From positions 1 through 64,000 of the forward strand of contig NZ_FODS01000003.1 of assembly GCF_900110425.1 (NCBI RefSeq): a stretch of 64,000 bases of DNA, in the 5' to 3' direction. Shown in pieces: positions 43,271 through 52,830 of this stretch. The notes under the pieces were generated by a model. That model was not told the DNA's origin. It searched no databases and saw nothing but the letters and a program-made list of their open reading frames with translations. A program made the translations under genes and the position numbers. Within the stretch, counting starts at the first letter, position 1. Each line of letters starts with the position of its first letter. This DNA comes from Salinihabitans flavidus. Its GTDB lineage: Bacteria; Pseudomonadota; Alphaproteobacteria; Rhodobacterales; Rhodobacteraceae.

Positions 43271-43624
43271 TCAGATCGGCAGAAGCGCGGCGGCCACGCG
43301 CCGCCCCTCGCTCAGAAGGATGTTGTAGGTCCGGCAGGCAGATGCGCTCTGCATCGGCTCGAGCCCCACGCCGGCCTCTTCCAGTGCGGCGCGGAACTCC
43401 GCGGGCGGCGTAGCCATCTCCGCCCCGGTGCCAAGCAGCAGCACGTCGATCTCATTGGCCAGCCGCAGCGCACTGGCGCTGTCTTCCAGCCCGCCCCAGT
43501 GCATGACGCCGCCCGAATGCACGATCACCGCGCCCTCGACCACCTCACCGCCCACGCGGAAGAAACCGGGGCCATAGCCGTCGATGGGCCGCGCCTCGGG
43601 AAATGTCATTTCGGTCAGTTTCAT
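43271..43624 (-). CDS. Mth938-like domain protein (NDUFAF3/DUF498 family)
   Basis: This 117-residue protein has the Mth938 fold: GYGPGFFRVGGEVVEGAVIVHSGGVMHWG and EIDVLLLGTGAEMATPPAEFRAALEEAGVGLEPM. The ATG at 43624 follows GGAGGGCCT. It is the last member of the yajC-secD-secF cluster, an arrangement common in Alphaproteobacteria. The eukaryotic relative NDUFAF3 helps complex I assembly, and the bacterial role is not established. Confidence 0.9.
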   Translation of the reverse strand: MKLTEMTFPEARPIDGYGPGFFRVGGEVVEGAVIVHSGGVMHWGGLEDSASALRLANEIDVLLLGTGAEMATPPAEFRAALEEAGVGLEPMQSASACRTYNILLSEGRRVAAALLPI

Positions 43625-43752
43625 AGGCCCTCCGCTATGTCCCGGATCGGCAGCGCCAACAAATTTCCGAGCCTCGTCGCCGCCCGTGCCGTCCGCATAC
43701 ATCCCCCGCTTGTCCCGGTCAAACGCGGCAACAACGCCACCGTGCCACCCGT

Positions 43753-44721
43753 TCAGGCGTCGACATTGGCGAACTGGTTGCCCGTGTTGGCGTCCGGCTT
43801 GGACCAGTCGCGCTTCACCCCGAGCCAGTACAATATGATGGCGGCCACGAACACCGACGAATAGGTGCCGACGATCACGCCCCAGATCATCGCGAAGACA
43901 AAGCCCCGGATCACATCCCCGCCCAGAACGAAAAGCGAGATCAGCGCCAGAAGCGTGGTCACCGATGTCATCACCGTGCGGCTCAGCGTTTCGTTGATCG
44001 AGATGTTGAGGACTTCCTTGAGGTCCTTCTTCTTGTACTTGCGAAGGTTCTCGCGCACCCGGTCGAACACCACCACCGTGTCGTTGAGAGAATAGCCCAC
44101 GATGGTCAGAAGCGCCGCGATGATCGCCAGATCGAACTTGATCTGAAGCTCCGAGAAGACACCGATCGTCAGGATCACGTCATGCACAAGCGCCGCCACC
44201 GCGCCAAGCGCGAACTGCCATTCGAACCGAAGCCAGATATAGACAAGCACCGCCCCGATGGCGAGCAGCACCGCGATCACCGCGGTCTTGATCAACTCCC
44301 CCGACACCTTGGGCCCGACCGATTCGACCGAGATGAAGGTGATATCCGGCGCCACCTGCTTCAACGCATTCTCGACCTCGGCGATCACCTCGGCAGAGAC
44401 CGATTCCTGCCCCTCCTGAGCCTGAATCCGGATCATGGTGACGTTCTGATCCTCGTCGAACCCGGGGTCGAACACCTCGGAGATCGCGACATCGCCAAGG
44501 TTCAGCGGCGAGATCGCATCGCGATACGCCCCCACATCCACCGGCTGCGCGCTTTCGGTGCGGATCGTGGTGCCGCCGCGAAAGTCGATGCCATAGTTCA
44601 AACCCTGCAACAGGAAGGACACCGCCGCCAGCACGATCAGCACCACCGACAGGCCGAGCGTGAGGCGCGGCTTGCCGAAGAAGTTCCAGTTCGTTTCCTG
44701 CGGGACAAGTTTCAGGCGCAT
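43753..44721 (-). CDS. secF: Protein translocase subunit SecF
   Basis: A 322-residue membrane protein with six helices and a periplasmic loop. The family signature LNYGIDFRGGTTIRTES follows the first helix. Later motifs are VGYSLNDTVVVFDRVREN and NISINETLSRTVMTSVTT. With SecD it uses the proton gradient to pull exported proteins across. It starts four bases after secD. Confidence 0.96.
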   Translation of the reverse strand: MRLKLVPQETNWNFFGKPRLTLGLSVVLIVLAAVSFLLQGLNYGIDFRGGTTIRTESAQPVDVGAYRDAISPLNLGDVAISEVFDPGFDEDQNVTMIRIQAQEGQESVSAEVIAEVENALKQVAPDITFISVESVGPKVSGELIKTAVIAVLLAIGAVLVYIWLRFEWQFALGAVAALVHDVILTIGVFSELQIKFDLAIIAALLTIVGYSLNDTVVVFDRVRENLRKYKKKDLKEVLNISINETLSRTVMTSVTTLLALISLFVLGGDVIRGFVFAMIWGVIVGTYSSVFVAAIILYWLGVKRDWSKPDANTGNQFANVDA

Positions 44722-44725
44722 GGGC

Positions 44726-46387
44726 TCAGACCTCGATGGTTTTGGGGCGGCGGCGTTCGAACCACATCACGATCATCAGCCGTGTCACGAATATCGCGGT
44801 GAAGACGGATGTGAGGATGCCCAGTCCCAGCGTGATGGCAAACCCCCGCACCGGGCCAGAGCCCATGGCAAACAGGATCACCGCGGTGATGAATGTGGTG
44901 ATATTGGCGTCCAGAATGGCCGAAAGCGCCTTCTCATAGCCAAGCTCGATGGCGCGGGCCGGGCCACGCGCGGTCTTGAGCTCCTCGCGAATCCGCTCGA
45001 ACACAAGCACATTGGCGTCCACCGCCATGCCGATGGTCAGCACGATCCCGGCGATCCCCGGCAATGTCAGCGTCGCGCCGATCAGGCTCAGCAGCCCGAA
45101 GATCAGCCCCACGTTCAGGATCAGCGCGATATTGGCGAATACCCCGAAGGTGCCGTAACTGAGAAACATGAATACCAGAACCGCGGCAAAGGCCACGATG
45201 GAGGCGATCTTGCCCGCCTCGATACTGTCGGCGCCAAGCTCCGGCCCGATGGTGCGCTCCTCAAGGAACTCAAGCCCCGCCGGAAGCGCCCCGGCCCGCA
45301 ACAGCACGGCAAGGTTTGTGCTTTCCTCGACAGAGAAGCGCCCGGTGATGATTCCCGATCCGCCCGGAATATGCGACTGGATCACCGGGGCGGAGATCAC
45401 CTCCCCATCCAGCACGATCGCGAAGGGAGAGCCGATATTCTCCGCCGTGTAATCCCCGAACTTCCGCGCCCCGGTCGGGTTGAACCGGAAGGACACCGCC
45501 GGGCGGTTGTTCTGATCGAACGAGGGCTGCGCATCGACCAGTTCCTCGCCGCTCACCACCGGGGCGCTTTCGACGACGTAGAAGGTGCCTTCCTCGTCGA
45601 TGGACGGCAGAATCTCATTGCCCGATCCCGCCGTGGCGTCCTCATTGCTGGTACGCCGCACCACCGGATGAAAGGTGAGCTGCGCGGTCGTGCCGATGAT
45701 CTGCTTGAGTTCGGAGGCCGATCCGATGCCCGGAACCTGTATCAGGATGCGGTCGCTGCCCTGACGCTGAATCGTGGGCTCGCGCGTGCCGACCTCGTCG
45801 ATCCGGCGGCGGATGATCTCAAGGGCCTGCCGCACGGTGCGGTCGTCGGTCGCCCGGCGCTCCGCTTCGGACAGTGTGACGACGACCTCGTCGCCGTCGG
45901 TCGACACCTCGATGTCGTTGGAGCCTGCCCCGGTCACCGATGTCACCGGACGCGCCAGACCCCGCACCAGCGCGGCGGCCTCCCCGACCAGTTCGGGACG
46001 CGAGACCCTCACCCGAAGCTCATCGGATGCCGACGGCTGAAGCCGGATCGTGCCGACGGTCTCGCGCTCCTCGCGCAGCAGATCGCGCACTTCCGGCCAC
46101 ATGGAGGTCATCCGCGCTTCATAGACATCCTCGACCTGCACCTCGGCCAGAAGATGCGCCCCGCCCCGCAGATCCAGCCCAAGGTTCACCAGCGCGCGCG
46201 GCATGAAATCGGGCCAGAGCTCCGTCTGCGCTTCGATCTCGGGTCCAGAGGCCCCGGTCGCCTGCGCGGCGAGCGCGTCGTTATAGGTCTCTACCCGCGT
46301 GTAGAACGCGTTGGGCAGCGCAAGCAACAACCCCAAAGCACAAAGCCCCAGTATCAGGACCCGTTTCCACAGTTCGATTTGCAGCAT
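44726..46387 (-). CDS. secD: Protein translocase subunit SecD
   Basis: A 553-residue partner of SecF. After the first membrane helix comes the D1 motif LGLDLRGGAHLLAEV, then the long periplasmic P1 region (about 85-360). The C-terminal helices carry LTLPGIAGIVLTIGMAVDANVLVFERIREEL. It is placed between yajC and secF, as in most bacteria. Confidence 0.96.
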   Translation of the reverse strand: MLQIELWKRVLILGLCALGLLLALPNAFYTRVETYNDALAAQATGASGPEIEAQTELWPDFMPRALVNLGLDLRGGAHLLAEVQVEDVYEARMTSMWPEVRDLLREERETVGTIRLQPSASDELRVRVSRPELVGEAAALVRGLARPVTSVTGAGSNDIEVSTDGDEVVVTLSEAERRATDDRTVRQALEIIRRRIDEVGTREPTIQRQGSDRILIQVPGIGSASELKQIIGTTAQLTFHPVVRRTSNEDATAGSGNEILPSIDEEGTFYVVESAPVVSGEELVDAQPSFDQNNRPAVSFRFNPTGARKFGDYTAENIGSPFAIVLDGEVISAPVIQSHIPGGSGIITGRFSVEESTNLAVLLRAGALPAGLEFLEERTIGPELGADSIEAGKIASIVAFAAVLVFMFLSYGTFGVFANIALILNVGLIFGLLSLIGATLTLPGIAGIVLTIGMAVDANVLVFERIREELKTARGPARAIELGYEKALSAILDANITTFITAVILFAMGSGPVRGFAITLGLGILTSVFTAIFVTRLMIVMWFERRRPKTIEV

Positions 46388-46413
46388 GGGGGTGCGCCCT
46401 TGGTATCAGAGGA

Positions 46414-46701
46414 TCAGGATTTGGCCGGCTCTGTCTTGGACAGTACCTGCGCGATGGTGGCCTGAACCACACGGACTTTCACGCCCTCGGCGATCTCGAC
46501 CTCCAGCTCGTTGTCCTCCTTGACCTTCACGACCTTGCCGATCAACCCGCCCTGCGTGACCACCGTATCGCCCCGGCGCAGCGCATTGACCATGGCCTGA
46601 TGCTCTTTCACCTTCTTCTGCTGCGGACGGATGAGCAGGAAATACATGATCGCGAAGATCAGGATGAGCGGTAGAAACTGGGCGATAGCGGAGCCATCCA
46701 T
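46414..46701 (-). CDS. yajC: Preprotein translocase accessory subunit YajC
   Basis: A 95-residue protein with one N-terminal membrane helix ([21 protein letters not shown]) and the conserved cytoplasmic stretch [27 protein letters not shown]. It is first in the yajC-secD-secF-Mth938 run and associates with the SecDF complex. Confidence 0.95.
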   Translation of the reverse strand: MDGSAIAQFLPLILIFAIMYFLLIRPQQKKVKEHQAMVNALRRGDTVVTQGGLIGKVVKVKEDNELEVEIAEGVKVRVVQATIAQVLSKTEPAKS

Positions 46702-46947
46702 GGGCGGTATCCTTTGCGAAAGACGGTGAGAGGGGCAGCCCCCTGTTTCAGATTGCGGCGAACCTATGTGCCCCGGCGCGCGGATGCAAGGCGGGAAAGC
46801 AACTGCCGTGCGCCAGACTTTTCGGCGTATCCGCTGCCTTTGCTGCCGCGTCGCGGCCCCCCACGATACCGCCCGCGTGCCCTACCCCTGCGCGGAAATC
46901 TGGTTTATCACGCGGCGAGACGACTCAGGCAACCCGAGGACAAGCCC

Positions 46948-48240
46948 ATGCACGACATCCGCGCGATCCGCGAAACCCCCGCAGCCTTCGACGCCGCGCT
47001 TGCGCGCCGCGGGGACGCGCCGGTGTCCTCCGAGATCATCAAGCTTGACGAGGCGCGGCGCGCCAGCATCGCCGCTGCCGAGTCCGCGCAGGCCGAACAG
47101 AAACGCGCGGCCCGGGAGGTGGGCGCCGCCAAGGCGAGCGGCGACGAGGCCGAGTTCGAGCGCCTGCGCGCACTGGTGGCCGACAAGAAGGCCGAGGTGG
47201 CAAAGATGCAGGCCGAGGCCAAGGCGCTCGACCAGCAGCTGACCGACCGGCTCATGTCGCTGCCCAACCTGCCGCAAGACGATGTGCCCGATGGCGCGGA
47301 TGAGGCCGACAACGTGGAGCTGCGCCGCTGGGGCACCCCGCGCGCCTTCGACTTTGCGCCCAAGGAGCATTACGAACTGGACGGCGTGGCACCGGGGATG
47401 GATTTCGAGACGGCCGCGAAGCTGTCGGGCGCGCGCTTCGTCGTGATGTCGGGCGGCGTGGCGCGCCTCCACCGGGCGCTGGCGCAGTTCATGCTCGACA
47501 CCCACACCGAAGAGAACGGCCTGACCGAGACCTGGACGCCCGTTCTGGTGCGCGACGAGATGATGTATGGCACCGGGCAGTTGCCCAAGTTCGGCGACGA
47601 CAGCTACCAGACGACCAACGGCTGGTGGCTCGTGCCCACCGCCGAGGTGACGCTCACCAATCTCGTCAACGGGCTGACAGTCGACGAGGCCGCCCTGCCC
47701 CGGCGCTTTGTGGCGCACACGCAATGCTTCCGCTCGGAGGCCGGATCGGCCGGGCGCGACACCGCCGGGATGCTGCGCCAGCACCAGTTCGAGAAGGTGG
47801 AGATGGTCAGCATCACCCACCCGGACACGAGCGGCGCGGAGCTGGAGCGCATGACCCGCTGCGCCGAGGGCATACTGGAGCGGCTGGAGCTGCCCTATCG
47901 CACCGTGGTGCTCTGCACCGGCGACATGGGCTTCGGCGCGCGCCGCACCCATGACATAGAGGTCTGGTTGCCCGGTCAGGACATGTATCGCGAGATTTCC
48001 TCGATCTCGGTCTGCGGCGATTTTCAGGCGCGGCGCATGAACGCGCGGTTCAAGCCGTCGGGTGGCGGCAAGCCGGGGTTCGTGCATACGCTCAACGGCT
48101 CCGGCCTCGCGGTGGGTCGCTGCCTGATCGCTGTGCTGGAGAACGGCCAGCAGGCGGACGGCTCCGTCACCCTGCCCGCCGTGCTGCACCCCTATCTGCG
48201 CGGCAAGACCGTGCTGGGCGCGGACGGCATTCTGCGCTGA
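46948..48240 (+). CDS. serS: Seryl-tRNA synthetase
   Basis: A 430-residue class-II synthetase. The N-terminal tRNA-binding coiled coil spans about 30-100 ([38 protein letters not shown]). The catalytic core has motif 2 [20 protein letters not shown] and motif 3 [18 protein letters not shown]. The ATG at 46948 follows GAGGA and gives the standard N terminus MHDIRAIRE; longer in-frame starts are rejected. Confidence 0.97.
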   Translation: MHDIRAIRETPAAFDAALARRGDAPVSSEIIKLDEARRASIAAAESAQAEQKRAAREVGAAKASGDEAEFERLRALVADKKAEVAKMQAEAKALDQQLTDRLMSLPNLPQDDVPDGADEADNVELRRWGTPRAFDFAPKEHYELDGVAPGMDFETAAKLSGARFVVMSGGVARLHRALAQFMLDTHTEENGLTETWTPVLVRDEMMYGTGQLPKFGDDSYQTTNGWWLVPTAEVTLTNLVNGLTVDEAALPRRFVAHTQCFRSEAGSAGRDTAGMLRQHQFEKVEMVSITHPDTSGAELERMTRCAEGILERLELPYRTVVLCTGDMGFGARRTHDIEVWLPGQDMYREISSISVCGDFQARRMNARFKPSGGGKPGFVHTLNGSGLAVGRCLIAVLENGQQADGSVTLPAVLHPYLRGKTVLGADGILR

Positions 48241-48276
48241 TCGCTCCCGCCCGGCCGAAGCCGCGGTCGCTCCCGC

Positions 48277-48768
48277 TCAGCCGAGCCGCGCGATCAGCGC
48301 CTCGCGCACCGCCGGGGTGACGAACTTGCTCACGTCCCCCTTCAGCCGGGCGATCTCCTTCACCAGCTTGGAGGCGATCGCCTGATGGCTGGCATCGGCC
48401 ATGAGAAACACCGTCTCCACGCTGGCATCCAGCGCCCGGTTCATGCCCACCATCTGGAACTCGTATTCGAAATCCGTCACCGCGCGCAGGCCGCGCACGA
48501 TGATCTGCGCCCCCACGTCATGGGCGCAGTCGATCAGCAGGTTCTCGAAGGGATGCGCGACGATCTCGGTTCCGGTCTCCTCGCTGAGCGCCCGGCATTC
48601 CGCCTCGATCATCGCCACCCGCTCTTCGAGATCGAAAAGCGGCCCCTTGTCGCGGTTGATCGCCACCCCGATCACAAGCCGATCCACAAGCAGCGTGGCC
48701 CGCCGGATGATATCGATATGGCCAAGGGTGATCGGATCGAAAGTTCCGGGGTAAAGGGCGATGCGCAT
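48277..48768 (-). CDS. coaD: Phosphopantetheine adenylyltransferase
   Basis: This 163-residue enzyme is for the fourth step of CoA synthesis: ATP plus 4-phosphopantetheine to dephospho-CoA. It has the nucleotidyl-transferase motif GTFDPITLGHIDII, the substrate-binding VRGLRAVTDFEYEFQMVGMNR and SHQAIASKLVKEIARL. Length is typical. It is convergent with serS. Confidence 0.97.
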   Translation of the reverse strand: MRIALYPGTFDPITLGHIDIIRRATLLVDRLVIGVAINRDKGPLFDLEERVAMIEAECRALSEETGTEIVAHPFENLLIDCAHDVGAQIIVRGLRAVTDFEYEFQMVGMNRALDASVETVFLMADASHQAIASKLVKEIARLKGDVSKFVTPAVREALIARLG

Positions 48769-48865
48769 CGGATGTCTCCTGAGAGTTGGTCGCGCACACG
48801 CAACAGTATTGCCACGCGGAATGCAACCCGAACCCGGCCCCGTATTGTCGCGGATGGGGCGCGGA

Positions 48866-49300
48866 TCAGCGCCCCATGATCATGCCTTCAAGCGCATCCT
48901 TTTCCATCGACAGCTCGTCGAGCCGCGCCTTGACCACGTCGCCCAGCGTGATCAGGCCGATCATCTCGCCGTCTTCCACCACCGGCATGTGCCGGAACCG
49001 CCCCTGCGTCATCCGCGCCAACACCCCGTCGGCCGTGTCCTTCAGCGTGCAGGTGACAAGCTCCGTGGTCATATAGGTATCGACCTTCTGCGCCAGGCAT
49101 TCGCCGCCCTGCGCGGCCAGCTCGCGCACGATGTCGCGCTCCGACAGGATGCCCAGCGGGGTCTTGCCGTCGTCCGAAATCACCACCGTGCCGATCCTCT
49201 TGTCGGCGAGGACCTTCGCGGCCTCCGACACCGGCGTCCCCGGCGCCACCGTTTCCACCGCGCTCGTGCCCTTTACCTTCAGGATCTGTTGGACAAGCAT
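48866..49300 (-). CDS. Tandem CBS-domain protein
   Basis: This 144-residue protein consists of two CBS domains. The first has the stretch SEAAKVLADKRIGTVVISDDGKTPLGILSERDIVREL, and the second has the stretch TADGVLARMTQGRFRHMPVVEDGEMIGLITLGDVVKARL. CBS pairs bind adenosine nucleotides and regulate partners; here it is stand-alone. The ATG at 49300 is seven bases after GGGAGG. The partner is unknown. Confidence 0.9.
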   Translation of the reverse strand: MLVQQILKVKGTSAVETVAPGTPVSEAAKVLADKRIGTVVISDDGKTPLGILSERDIVRELAAQGGECLAQKVDTYMTTELVTCTLKDTADGVLARMTQGRFRHMPVVEDGEMIGLITLGDVVKARLDELSMEKDALEGMIMGR

Positions 49301-49361
49301 GTAGCGGCCTCCCGGAACTGTCATTCGCCTCGTTTCAGCGTTGCCGCAAGTGTGCCTCTTG

Positions 49362-50258
49362 TCAAGACAGCGCCTCCAGCCGGGCAACCTCCCGCCGCAT
49401 CCCCTCGCAAAGCGCCTCGGCAAAACGGTTGAGCCGCTCCAACCGCCGGTCGTCGGCATGGCGCACCAGATAGAAGGACCGCGTCAGGCTCACCTCGTCG
49501 CACAGCACTTTCTCCAGCCCGTCGGCGGCGGGAATGGCAAAATCATGCACGATGCCCAGCCCCGCCCCCTGCCGCAGCCAGTTGAACTGCACCGCCACCG
49601 AATTGGAGCCGAGATTGACCCGCTCTACCCCGATCGTGCCAAGGTAATCGAGTTCCTTGTCGAAGATCATGTCGGGGATATAGCCGATGATCCGGTGCCT
49701 GTGCAGATCGTCCAGCGAACGGATCGGCCCGTGCCGCGCGAGATACCCGCGCGAGGCCGCCAGATGCAGCCGGTAATCGGTGATACGCTGCACCGTCAGC
49801 CGCCCGGCCGATGGCGGGCTGACCGCCACCACCATGTCCGCCTCCCGCCGGGACAGCGAAAACACCCGCGGCAGCGCCACGATCTGCACCTCGAGCTCGG
49901 GGTTCTCCGCCGCGATGGCGGCGCAGACCTGCGGCAGAAGATAGTTGGCCGCCCCGTCCGGCGCCCCGATGCGGATTTGCCCGCTGAGCCCCGCGGCCTG
50001 ACCCGCCATCTCCTCCGAGGCCTCCTGCATCGCCTGTTCGACCCGTTCGGCCCGCCCCAGAAGGCGTTGCCCGGTATCGGTGAGCGCATACCCCAGCGGT
50101 GATTTGGCGAAGAGCGGCGCGCCAAAGGCCGTCTCCAGCCGCACGATGCGCCGTCCCACCGTGGCCGGATCGACGCGAAGCCGCCGCCCCGCCGCCGACA
50201 GGCTTTCCTCCCGCGCCACGGCCAGAAAAATGCGCAGATCGTCCCATTGCGGCTCCAT
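49362..50258 (-). CDS. LysR-family transcriptional regulator, divergent from mmsA
   Basis: A 298-residue regulator. The N-terminal winged HTH (about 5-65) has DLRIFLAVAREESLSAAGRRLRVDPATVGRRIVRLE, and an effector domain follows (about 95-295: IRIGAPDGAANYLLPQ, MVVAVSPPSAGRL). The ATG at 50258 follows GGGGAGG. Its back-to-back position with mmsA, about 100 bases apart, suggests it controls that gene. Confidence 0.9.
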   Translation of the reverse strand: MEPQWDDLRIFLAVAREESLSAAGRRLRVDPATVGRRIVRLETAFGAPLFAKSPLGYALTDTGQRLLGRAERVEQAMQEASEEMAGQAAGLSGQIRIGAPDGAANYLLPQVCAAIAAENPELEVQIVALPRVFSLSRREADMVVAVSPPSAGRLTVQRITDYRLHLAASRGYLARHGPIRSLDDLHRHRIIGYIPDMIFDKELDYLGTIGVERVNLGSNSVAVQFNWLRQGAGLGIVHDFAIPAADGLEKVLCDEVSLTRSFYLVRHADDRRLERLNRFAEALCEGMRREVARLEALS

Positions 50259-50270
50259 CCAGCCTCCCCT

Positions 50271-50284
50271 TTGCACAATTGCAA
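50271..50284. promoter_or_regulatory. Candidate LysR binding site between regulator and mmsA
   Basis: TTGCA-CAAT-TGCAA is a perfect 5-bp-arm inverted repeat in the 100-bp divergent gap, close to the regulator start. A second looser pair CTTGC...GCAAG follows nearer mmsA. This layout is usual for LysR autoregulation plus target control. Confidence 0.5.
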
Positions 50285-50358
50285 AATGCTTTTGGAAACT
50301 TGCCTCTTTCCCCGTGGTTTTTGCAAGTCTATCCTGCGCTCAAAGATTTGGAGGATCC

Positions 50359-51858
50359 ATGAAGAATATCACTCACTACATCAACGGCGAGCACGTCAAA
50401 GGCACCTCGGGGCGCTTTTCGGATGTGTTCAACCCCGCCACCGGCGAAGTGCAGGCGCAATGCCCCCTCGCGACACAGGCAGAGCTTGGCCGCGCCGTAG
50501 AGGCCGCCGAGGCCGCGCAGCCAGCCTGGGGCGCAACCAACCCGCAGCGCCGCGCGCGCGTGCTGATGAAGCTGGTGGACCTGCTCAACCGCGACATGGA
50601 GAAACTGGCCGAGGCGCTCTCGTCCGAGCATGGCAAGACCCTGCCCGACGCCAAGGGCGACATCCAGCGCGGACTTGAAGTCGTCGAATACTGTATCGGC
50701 GCGCCGCAGATGCTCAAGGGCGAGTATACCGATGGCGCCGGGCCGGGCATTGACATCTACTCCATGCGCCAGCCGCTGGGTGTGACCGCCGGGATCACGC
50801 CGTTCAACTTCCCCGCCATGATCCCGATGTGGATGTTCGCGCCCGCCATCGCCTGCGGCAACGCCTTTATCCTCAAACCGTCCGAACGCGCGCCCTCCGT
50901 GCCGCTGATGCTGGCCGAACTGGCCGAGGAGGCCGGGCTGCCCAAGGGTATCCTTCAGGTCGTCAACGGCGACAAGGAAGCGGTGGACGCGATCATCGAC
51001 AACCCGGTGATCCAGTCGATCGGCTTTGTCGGCTCCACCCCGATCGCCGAATACATCTATGGACGTGGCTGCTCCAACGGCAAGCGTGTGCAATGCTTCG
51101 GCGGCGCCAAGAACCACATGATCATCATGCCGGATGCCGACATGGATCAGGCCGCCGACGCGCTCGTGGGCGCGGGCTATGGCGCTGCGGGCGAGCGGTG
51201 CATGGCGATCTCGGTGGCTGTGCCGGTGGGCGATGAAACCGCCGACCGCCTTGTCGAAAAACTGGTGCCGCGCATCGAAAAGCTCAAGGTCGGCCCCTAT
51301 ACTGCGGGCAACGACGTGGATTACGGCCCCGTCGTGACGGCGGCGGCCAAGGAAAAGATCCTTGGCCTTGTCGAAAGCGGCGTGAAACAGGGCGCGAAGC
51401 TGGTGGTCGATGGCCGCAACTTCAACCTTCAGGGCTATGAGGACGGCTTTTTCATAGGCCCGCATCTCTTCGATCATGTCACCCCCGACATGGACATTTA
51501 CAAGCAGGAGATTTTCGGTCCCGTGCTCAGCCAGGTCCGCGCCGACAGCTACGAGGACGCGCTCAAGCTGGCCATGGACAACGAGTACGGCAACGGCACC
51601 GCGATCTTCACCCGCGACGGTGACGCCGCACGCGATTTCGCCAGCCGGGTCAATGTCGGCATGGTCGGCGTGAACGTGCCGATCCCGGTGCCGCTGGCCT
51701 ATCACACCTTCGGCGGCTGGAAGAAATCGGCCTTCGGCGATCTCAACCAGCACGGGCCCGATGCGTTCAAGTTCTACACCCGCACCAAGACCGTGACCTC
51801 GCGCTGGCCCTCGGGTCTCAAGGAAGGCGGAGAATTCCACTTCAAGGCGATGGACTGA
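50359..51858 (+). CDS. mmsA: Methylmalonate-semialdehyde dehydrogenase (CoA-acylating)
   Basis: This 499-residue aldehyde dehydrogenase of valine/thymine catabolism makes propionyl-CoA (or acetyl-CoA) from (methyl)malonate semialdehyde. It starts MKNITHYINGEHVKG and has GITPFNFPAMIPMWMFAPAIACGN, the NAD-binding GFVGSTPIAEYIY, and the nucleophile Cys in YGAAGERCMAIS. The absence of the general-base Glu of non-acylating ALDHs at the usual loop (QCFGGAKNHMIIMPD) is typical of MmsA. A strong RBS (TTGGAGGATCC) and a long terminator bracket the gene. Confidence 0.95.
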   Translation: MKNITHYINGEHVKGTSGRFSDVFNPATGEVQAQCPLATQAELGRAVEAAEAAQPAWGATNPQRRARVLMKLVDLLNRDMEKLAEALSSEHGKTLPDAKGDIQRGLEVVEYCIGAPQMLKGEYTDGAGPGIDIYSMRQPLGVTAGITPFNFPAMIPMWMFAPAIACGNAFILKPSERAPSVPLMLAELAEEAGLPKGILQVVNGDKEAVDAIIDNPVIQSIGFVGSTPIAEYIYGRGCSNGKRVQCFGGAKNHMIIMPDADMDQAADALVGAGYGAAGERCMAISVAVPVGDETADRLVEKLVPRIEKLKVGPYTAGNDVDYGPVVTAAAKEKILGLVESGVKQGAKLVVDGRNFNLQGYEDGFFIGPHLFDHVTPDMDIYKQEIFGPVLSQVRADSYEDALKLAMDNEYGNGTAIFTRDGDAARDFASRVNVGMVGVNVPIPVPLAYHTFGGWKKSAFGDLNQHGPDAFKFYTRTKTVTSRWPSGLKEGGEFHFKAMD

Positions 51859-51893
51859 TCCGGCCGAACCGGAAAACATCACGCCGATACGTC

Positions 51894-51922
51894 AAAGGCC
51901 CGCTGCAGCAGCGGGCCTTTTT
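51894..51922 (+). terminator. Rho-independent terminator after mmsA
   Basis: AAAGGCCCGCT-GCAGC-AGCGGGCCTTT has perfect 11-bp arms and ends in five Ts. Confidence 0.9.
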
Positions 51923-52019
51923 CAATGCGGCCCCCCGCGCGCGCCGCCCCTTCATCTTTGCATGAAAAGCAACGCACGCCGCGTACACACGGCTTGCGGC
52001 GGCACGTTCCGGATCATCG

Positions 52020-52089
52020 CCACCGACGTTATACCGACGTTTTACCGAAAGCGGTTTTTCAGCGATTTCAGCGCATTAACCCTGATTCG
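52020..52089 (+). repeat. 11-bp tandem repeat array, site B, with conserved tail
   Basis: The units CCACCGACGTT, ATACCGACGTT and TTACCGAAAGC occupy 52020-52052. A tail (GCGG run-on into T5, GATTTCAGC, TTAACC, GATTCG) follows, nearly matching that of site A. The tail overlaps the stop codon (52076-52078) of the minus-strand SDR gene. Confidence 0.75.
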
Positions 52090-52735
52090 CCAAATCAAGC
52101 TCTGACAACAACCGCGCCGCCTCGTCGCGTGGCTCGGCAAGTCCCACGCGCTCTTCGCCGGGAAAAAACCGCGCCCGCGTCGCGGTCGGCATGGGCGCGG
52201 GGGTCAGCACATGCACCCGCGGCCCGGTCCGCGCGCTCTCGGCCTGCCAGCTCCGCGCCAGTGCGATCTGCGCCGCCTTGCTCGCGCCATAGGCGCCAAA
52301 GAACTTCTCTCCCGCCCGTGGATCGTCGAAAAACACGGCCTGCCCCGCCTCGCCCAGAAGCGGCGCGAGAAAGGGAACAAGATGCCCCGTCGCCGTGACA
52401 TTGCAGGCCACCGAACGATCCCAGTCACGCGCGTCCAGATACCCCGCCGGGCTCAGTGGCGCGGCATGAACGGCTGAATGAATCCACAGATCCAATTGCC
52501 CCCAACGGTCATGAATCGACCGGCAGAGCTGCCGCATGGCATCGTCATTGGTGATATCCATCGGTGCCAGCGTCGCCTGCCCGCCCCGGGCCTGGATCCG
52601 GTCGTCCAGCTCTTCCAACGCGCCGGTGGTGCGCGCCACGGCCACGACATGATGGGTCTTCGAAAGCGCCTCCGCGAAGGCGGCCCCGAGGCCCCGCGAG
52701 GCCCCTGTCACAAGTGCGATCCGGTGGTCTGTCAT
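52076..52735 (-). CDS. Short-chain dehydrogenase/reductase
   Basis: This 219-residue SDR has the cofactor motif TGASRGLGAAFAEAL near residue 10, the Asp-Ile pair (MDITND) and the active-site Tyr-X3-Lys in AYGASKAAQIAL. The segment that normally reads NNAG is IHSAVHA, a departure from the classical type. The ATG at 52735 follows AGGGGGCC. The substrate is unknown. It lies downstream of the DUF815 gene on the same strand. Confidence 0.85.
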   Translation of the reverse strand: MTDHRIALVTGASRGLGAAFAEALSKTHHVVAVARTTGALEELDDRIQARGGQATLAPMDITNDDAMRQLCRSIHDRWGQLDLWIHSAVHAAPLSPAGYLDARDWDRSVACNVTATGHLVPFLAPLLGEAGQAVFFDDPRAGEKFFGAYGASKAAQIALARSWQAESARTGPRVHVLTPAPMPTATRARFFPGEERVGLAEPRDEAARLLSELDLANQG

Positions 52736-52830
52736 GGCCCCCTGTTGAAGCGGATCGCCCCCGAGGTCAAGAGGCCAAAGGCGCGCGAAGGCGGGGCTGG
52801 GCGGGCGGGTGGGCACCGGCTGAGCGCGCC

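Noticed and set aside
44660-46465. Plus-strand frame of 601 codons opposite secD
   Set aside because: Antisense of a certain secD gene; composition is Arg/His/Asp-rich with no recognisable motif.
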